Positions 5,773-9,529 of a stretch of 9,529 bases of DNA are shown here, in pieces. The stretch spans positions 1 to 9,529 of the forward strand of contig DRLF01000333.1 of assembly GCA_011051425.1 (NCBI GenBank). Direction: 5' to 3'. Below the pieces are notes generated by a model, which made no database searches, was not told the DNA's origin, and saw nothing but the letters and a program-made list of their open reading frames with translations. This stretch comes from Thiolapillus brandeum (GTDB lineage Bacteria > Pseudomonadota > Gammaproteobacteria > Chromatiales > Chromatiaceae). Both the position numbers and the translations under genes were made by a program. Within the stretch, counting starts at the first letter, position 1; each line of letters begins with the position of its first letter.

Positions 5773-6582
5773 ATGCGCACATTGGTTTTTCTGTTTCTCA
5801 TTGGCGTAGCCGTGGCGGCGCCGGCAGCCGTGGAGCTGCAGGGCAGTTTCACCCAGGGCGGGGTGGTTTTTGGCAAGACGGAACCCGGCGCACATGTGTT
5901 TCAGGATGGTGAAGAGCTGCCGGTATCTCCACAGGGCGATTTTGTCATCGGTTTCTCCCGTGAGGCCAAAGAGCGTTCTGAACTGGTCATCGAGCTGCCG
6001 GATGGCGGCAGGGAACGGCGGGAGCTGAAGGTATCCGGGCGAGACTATGACATACAGCGTATCGATGGCCTGCCCGAGCGCAAGGTAACCCCGAAAGAAG
6101 AAGATCAGGCCCGTATCCGGGCCGATCAGGCGGCGGTAAAGAAGGCGCGTGCCAGGCTGGATCAGAGAATTGACTTTTTACAAGGTTTTATGTGGCCCGC
6201 AAGGGGTAGAATAACCGGCGTTTATGGCAGTCAGCGCATACTCAACGGCAAACCCAAATGGCCTCACTACGGTGTGGACATCGCCGGACCGGTGGGTAAG
6301 CCGGTGCGCGCGCCCGCCGCGGGCATCGTCACCCTGGTTCATCCGGACATGTTTTATTCCGGTGCCACCCTGATCATGGATCACGGACATGGGTTATCAT
6401 CTACTTTTCTGCATTTGCACAAGATCCTTGTTCGTGAGGGGCAGCGGGTGGAAAAAGGCCAGATCGTGGCTCAGATGGGCGCCAGTGGCCGGGTGACCGG
6501 TCCGCATCTGGACTGGCGCATGAATTTACGCGGTAAACGGGTGGATCCACAGCTCCTGGTGGGTCCGATGAAATCTGAATAG
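5773..6582 (+). CDS. Exported M23 family metallopeptidase (LytM-like)
   Basis: M23 enzymes cut peptide crosslinks of peptidoglycan in the cell envelope. This protein has 269 residues. A signal peptide covers about 1-18 (hydrophobic LVFLFLIGVAVAA, likely cut before AVEL). A beta-rich N-terminal domain (about 20-90) is followed by a charged, probably helical linker (about 102-138, rich in Lys, Arg, Glu, Ala) and the M23 domain (about 140-262). The first zinc motif HxxxD is His165-Tyr-Gly-Val-Asp169. The block FLHLHK carries His214 and His216. GPHLDW (243-248) stands where most family members have GPHLHF, so His245 is kept but the second His of the HxH zinc motif is Asp247. The enzyme may use Asp as ligand, belong to a subgroup that does, or be weakened. 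AGGAAG lies 10 nt before the ATG. It is the first gene of its operon, 11 bp before tolC. Confidence 0.88.
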   Translation: MRTLVFLFLIGVAVAAPAAVELQGSFTQGGVVFGKTEPGAHVFQDGEELPVSPQGDFVIGFSREAKERSELVIELPDGGRERRELKVSGRDYDIQRIDGLPERKVTPKEEDQARIRADQAAVKKARARLDQRIDFLQGFMWPARGRITGVYGSQRILNGKPKWPHYGVDIAGPVGKPVRAPAAGIVTLVHPDMFYSGATLIMDHGHGLSSTFLHLHKILVREGQRVEKGQIVAQMGASGRVTGPHLDWRMNLRGKRVDPQLLVGPMKSE

Positions 6583-6593
6583 AACCGGAAAAC

Positions 6594-7892
6594 ATGATGA
6601 ACAAGACCCTGATAGCTTCTCTGTTGGTGCTGGCCTCCCAGCTCGTGATGGCCGATGATCTGCTGGAAGTCTACAAGATGGCCGTGGAGAAAGACCCGGT
6701 ACTCCGGGAAGCTGCCGCCGTGCGCGAATCGCGTCGCGAATCACGCCCCCTGGCGCTGTCGCAACTGCTGCCCAATGTCAGTGTCAGCGGCGATATGAAC
6801 TACAACAATACCAAGACACATTCCCTGGGTGACGAAAGCTTCGGTACCAGCAGTCTGGGCATCAATCTGCTGCAGCCGATCTATCGCCGTGACCGCTTCA
6901 TCCGCCTCGAACAGGCCGACTGGCAACTGGAACTGGCGGATGCCGAATACCGCGCCAAGGAACAGGACCTGATGCTGCGGGTGGCGACGGCCTATTTCAA
7001 TATTCTGTCTGCCCAGGAAGGCGTGACTTTCGTACAGGCTGACAAGAAAGCCATTGCACGCCAGCTCGAACAGGCCAAGCAGCGTTTCGAAGTGGGCCTG
7101 ATTGCCATTACCGGCGTGCACGAGGCCCAGGCGCGCTATGACCAGGCGGTCACCGACGAGATCGTGGCGCAGAATGAACTGGACAATGCCTGGGAAGACC
7201 TGCGTCAGATTCTGGGTGTGCGCCCCGAGAAGCTGGCCCAGCTCAAAGCAAAGCTCGCACTGGAGCCACCGGTTCCCGCAGCCATCGATGAGTGGAGTGC
7301 TTTCGGCCTGGAGAACAACCCCGCCGTGAAGGTGGCCTCCGATGCCACGCAGATCGCCCAGCGGGAGATCGAGGTGCAGAATTCCGGTCACTATCCCAGT
7401 CTCGATCTGGTGGGGCGTTACAGCACCTTCGGCACCAACCAGGACAACCGTTTCGATGTGGACAACGGCAATGTGGGTCTGCAGCTGAATATTCCACTGT
7501 ATGCCGGCGGTGGTGTGACCGCCGCCACACGCCAGGCGAGAGCAGATCTCATTGCTGCACAGGAACGTCTCGATCAGGCCCGCCGTTCCACGGACAAGGC
7601 CGTGCGCAATGCCTATCGTGGCGTACAGGCCAGCATCAGCGCTGTCAGGGCGCTGGAAGCCGCCATCGTGTCCACAAAGAGTGCGCTGGAGGCCACTACT
7701 GCAGGTTTCGAAGTTGGCACCCGCACCCTGGTGGACGTGCTGAACTCCCAGCGGGACTACTACCGTTCGCGGCGGGACTATGCCCGGGCACGCTATGTGT
7801 ACCTGGTGAACATGCTGCGCCTGCGTCAGGCGGCCGGCGTGCTGGCGGTCGAGGATATCGAGAAGGTCAATACCCTGCTGGTGGAAAAATAA
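6594..7892 (+). CDS. tolC: TolC-family outer-membrane channel protein
   Basis: TolC-type trimers form an outer-membrane beta-barrel continued by a long periplasmic alpha-helical tunnel, and serve as exit duct for type I secretion and efflux pumps. This protein has 432 residues with a signal peptide of about 1-20 (cut after QLVMA). The family's internal duplication is clear: [20 protein letters not shown] (164-183) corresponds to [20 protein letters not shown] (371-390), and LLQPIYRRD (92-100) to NIPLYAGGG (299-307), the strands entering the barrel. Long Ala/Gln/Glu/Arg-rich helices lie between. The start has two adjacent ATG codons; a weak GGAA lies 4 nt before the first and 7 before the second, so either may be used. 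The stop overlaps the aroC start. Naming it tolC reflects the family; the pump it serves is unknown, and no membrane-fusion protein gene is adjacent. Confidence 0.9.
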   Translation: MMNKTLIASLLVLASQLVMADDLLEVYKMAVEKDPVLREAAAVRESRRESRPLALSQLLPNVSVSGDMNYNNTKTHSLGDESFGTSSLGINLLQPIYRRDRFIRLEQADWQLELADAEYRAKEQDLMLRVATAYFNILSAQEGVTFVQADKKAIARQLEQAKQRFEVGLIAITGVHEAQARYDQAVTDEIVAQNELDNAWEDLRQILGVRPEKLAQLKAKLALEPPVPAAIDEWSAFGLENNPAVKVASDATQIAQREIEVQNSGHYPSLDLVGRYSTFGTNQDNRFDVDNGNVGLQLNIPLYAGGGVTAATRQARADLIAAQERLDQARRSTDKAVRNAYRGVQASISAVRALEAAIVSTKSALEATTAGFEVGTRTLVDVLNSQRDYYRSRRDYARARYVYLVNMLRLRQAAGVLAVEDIEKVNTLLVEK

Positions 7893-8989
7893 TGTCCGGT
7901 AACAGTATCGGAAAGCTTTTCACCGTTACCAGTTTCGGCGAGAGCCATGGTCTGGCCATCGGCTGTATCGTGGACGGCTGTCCACCCGGTATGGAATTGA
8001 GCGAAGCCGATCTGCAACCCGACCTGGAACGCCGCCGGCCGGGCAAGACCCGCCACACCACCCAGCGCCGGGAGATGGACGAGGTGCAGATCCTTTCCGG
8101 AGTGTTCGAGGGCAAGACCACAGGCACGCCCATCGGCCTGCTCATTCACAATACCGATCAGCGCTCCAAGGACTACTCGGATATCGCTGCCAGCTTTCGG
8201 CCCGGTCACGCGGACTATACCTACCTGCAGAAATACGGTATCCGCGACTATCGCGGCGGAGGCCGTTCCTCGGCGCGGGAAACCGCCATGCGCGTGGCTG
8301 CGGGTGCCATTGCCAAGAAATACCTGCGCGAGCGCTACAGCGTCAACGTGCGGGGTTATCTGTCCGCTCTGGGAGAAAATCGTCCCGGGGCTTTTTCCTG
8401 GGCTGGCGTTGAAGACAATCCCTTCTTCTGGCCGGATGCCGGCCAGATCGATACGCTGGAAACCTACATGGATGCCCTGCGCAAGGAAGGCAACTCCGTG
8501 GGGGCGGAAGTGACCGTGGTGGCTGAAGGGGCGCCGCCGGGCTGGGGTGAGCCAGTGTTCGACCGGCTGGACGCAGATATTGCCCATGCGCTCATGGGCA
8601 TCAATGCCGCCAAGGGCGTAGAGATTGGCGCAGGCTTTCGATCCGTTGCGCAGAAAGGTACCGAACACCGTGACGAGATGACACCCGAAGGTTTTCTCGG
8701 CAACAATGCCGGCGGCGTACTCGGCGGCATCTCTTCCGGCCAGGACATCGTTGCCAGAGTCGCTTTCAAGCCAACTTCCAGCATCCGGCTGGGCGGCAGA
8801 ACCATCGACACTCACGGAAAAGCCAGCGAAGTGATCACCAGGGGGCGCCACGATCCCTGTGTGGGCATTCGCGCGGTGCCCATCGCCGAAGCCATGCTGG
8901 CCATCGTGCTGCTGGATCATGCGCTCAGACACCGTGCCCAGAACGGGGATGTGACACCACCGGTACCGGTCGTTCCCGCCACTCCCTGA
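7892..8989 (+). CDS. aroC: Chorismate synthase
   Basis: AroC converts 5-enolpyruvylshikimate-3-phosphate to chorismate, the last step of the shikimate pathway, using reduced FMN in the cytoplasm. The 365-residue length is normal. The three family signatures are present: [18 protein letters not shown] (16-33), [19 protein letters not shown] (120-138) and [18 protein letters not shown] (317-334). The conserved His19 and His106 and the Arg-rich FMN/substrate loop (ERRRPGKTR, 46-54) are intact. The last 15 or so residues are a proline/valine-rich tail. The ATG shares its A with the tolC stop (TAATG), and GGTGG lies 8 nt upstream, so translation is probably coupled to tolC. The reading frame stays open far upstream, but that part is out of frame with tolC and is not coding. 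Confidence 0.97.
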   Translation: MSGNSIGKLFTVTSFGESHGLAIGCIVDGCPPGMELSEADLQPDLERRRPGKTRHTTQRREMDEVQILSGVFEGKTTGTPIGLLIHNTDQRSKDYSDIAASFRPGHADYTYLQKYGIRDYRGGGRSSARETAMRVAAGAIAKKYLRERYSVNVRGYLSALGENRPGAFSWAGVEDNPFFWPDAGQIDTLETYMDALRKEGNSVGAEVTVVAEGAPPGWGEPVFDRLDADIAHALMGINAAKGVEIGAGFRSVAQKGTEHRDEMTPEGFLGNNAGGVLGGISSGQDIVARVAFKPTSSIRLGGRTIDTHGKASEVITRGRHDPCVGIRAVPIAEAMLAIVLLDHALRHRAQNGDVTPPVPVVPATP

Positions 8990-8995
8990 TATCGC

Positions 8996-9077
8996 CTGAT
9001 GCCTTACTGGCGGCTGTCGGCCTTTTACTTTTTCTACTTTGCCGCCCTGGGTACCCTGATGCCCTACTGGGGACTGT
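8996..9077 (+). repeat. Imperfect direct repeat over the MFS start
   Basis: The 22 bp at 8996-9017 recur at 9056-9077 with three mismatches, a period of 60 bp or exactly 20 codons. Each copy carries an ATG and encodes MPYW followed by Arg-Leu or Gly-Leu. The repeat offers two look-alike start sites for the transporter gene. It may be a small duplication or coincidence. Confidence 0.4.
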
Positions 9078-9529
9078 ACCTGCAGTCCCTGGGGTTCGAT
9101 GCCTTTGCCATCGGTTCCCTCATGTCCATTCTCATGGCGACCAAGATTGTCGCACCCAACGTCTGGGGCTGGCTGGGGGACCACCTGGGGCATCGCATGG
9201 TCATCGTGCGTCTGGCATCCCTGCTGTCCCTGCTGGCATTTCTGGCCATGCCCGGTGCAACGGGATTCGTGCAGATCGCACTGATCATGACCCTGTACAG
9301 CTTTTTCTGGAATGCCTCCCTGCCTCAGTTCGAAGCCGTGACCTTCAACTACCTGGGCAAGCATGTGGAGCGTTACTCCCGTCTGCGATTGTGGGGTTCC
9401 GTGGGGTTCATCGTTACGGTGGTTCTGGTGGGCCGACTGGTGGACAGCCGGGGTACGGGCGTGGTTCTCACCGCACTGCTGGTGGTCTTTGCCGGCATCT
9501 TTCTGTCCAGCCTGCTGGTAAAAGACCGG
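8999..9529 (+). CDS. MFS transporter, HcaT (phenylpropionate permease)-like, partial
   Basis: This is an inner-membrane transporter cut by the right edge; the frame is open for 177 codons from ATG 8999 to 9529. It is strongly hydrophobic, with segments near 5-25, 38-58, 68-86, 90-110, 131-149 and 155-172. Order and motifs resemble E. coli HcaT: YFFYFAALGTLMPYWGLYLQ at the first helix, WGWLGDHLGHRMVI (55-68) as the MFS loop 2-3 motif, SLPQFEAVTF (107-116) and RLRLWGSVGFI (128-138). HcaT is a putative 3-phenylpropionate permease, but the substrate here is not known. The start is the first ATG after an in-frame stop, which is the aroC TGA itself, 9 bp before. No clear Shine-Dalgarno precedes it; ATG 9059 is a possible alternative, but the HcaT comparison favours 8999. 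An MFS gene next to aroC is, from memory, also found in Pseudomonas. Confidence 0.85.
   Translation, partial: MPYWRLSAFYFFYFAALGTLMPYWGLYLQSLGFDAFAIGSLMSILMATKIVAPNVWGWLGDHLGHRMVIVRLASLLSLLAFLAMPGATGFVQIALIMTLYSFFWNASLPQFEAVTFNYLGKHVERYSRLRLWGSVGFIVTVVLVGRLVDSRGTGVVLTALLVVFAGIFLSSLLVKDR

Noticed and set aside
7292..7891. Upstream in-frame extension that would make AroC a 565-residue fusion
   Set aside because: The extension runs inside tolC in another frame and looks non-protein-like. AroC homology begins exactly at the ATG at 7892.
7826..9364. A 512-codon leftward open frame opposite aroC and the MFS gene
   Set aside because: It lies antisense to aroC, which carries all chorismate synthase signatures. 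Its composition (Gly, His, Gln rich) is that of a codon-bias shadow.
1..9529. A novel defence, mobile or biosynthetic system
   Set aside because: Every intact gene belongs to a known family, spacing is operon-like, and there are no repeats, mobile-element genes or clusters of unknown genes. The only unrecognised coding stretch is the 104-bp tail at the left edge.

Overview
The window reads as an ordinary chromosomal segment of a Gammaproteobacterium. It is moderately GC-rich, densely coded and arranged in operons. RimJ, the Can-type beta-carbonic anhydrase, TolC and AroC all resemble gammaproteobacterial versions, and the AroC and Can signature residues fall at the family's usual positions. 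The genus cannot be fixed from the sequence alone. I see no transposase, integrase, phage gene, CRISPR array, tRNA or rRNA.

Layout from left to right. (1) Positions 1-104 hold the 3' end of an unrecognised rightward gene. (2) A leftward HDOD-domain signalling gene (134-997) converges on it. (3) A gene-free stretch of about 600 bp (998-1598) separates the HDOD gene from a rightward periplasmic di-heme cytochrome c peroxidase (1599-2594). This stretch holds the best regulatory signal in the window: an FNR/FixK-type palindrome centred exactly 41.5 bp upstream of the start site predicted from a consensus TATAAT. (4) A leftward operon (5690 down to 2654) encodes an ABC exporter half-transporter, the acetyltransferase RimJ and carbonic anhydrase Can. 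Its end converges on the peroxidase gene across an 11-bp-stem hairpin. (5) A rightward operon starts at 5773, divergent from the ABC gene. It encodes an exported M23 peptidase, a TolC-family outer-membrane channel, chorismate synthase AroC and the first 177 codons of an HcaT-like MFS transporter that runs off the right edge. Spacings in it are 11 bp, a 1-bp TAATG overlap and 9 bp.

How the genes may work together. The peroxidase removes periplasmic H2O2 with electrons from small c-type cytochromes or cupredoxins, and its promoter looks like one switched on by low oxygen. The M23 peptidase and TolC both act at the envelope. The ABC exporter lies divergently only 82 bp from the M23 gene, but no membrane-fusion partner is visible, so an ABC-TolC export machine is only a possibility. 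AroC, RimJ and Can are housekeeping proteins.

I found no convincing undescribed multi-gene system. The observations most worth a second look are the peroxidase promoter architecture, an M23 peptidase with His-x-Asp where His-x-His is usual, and the TTG-initiated can gene placed right behind rimJ.
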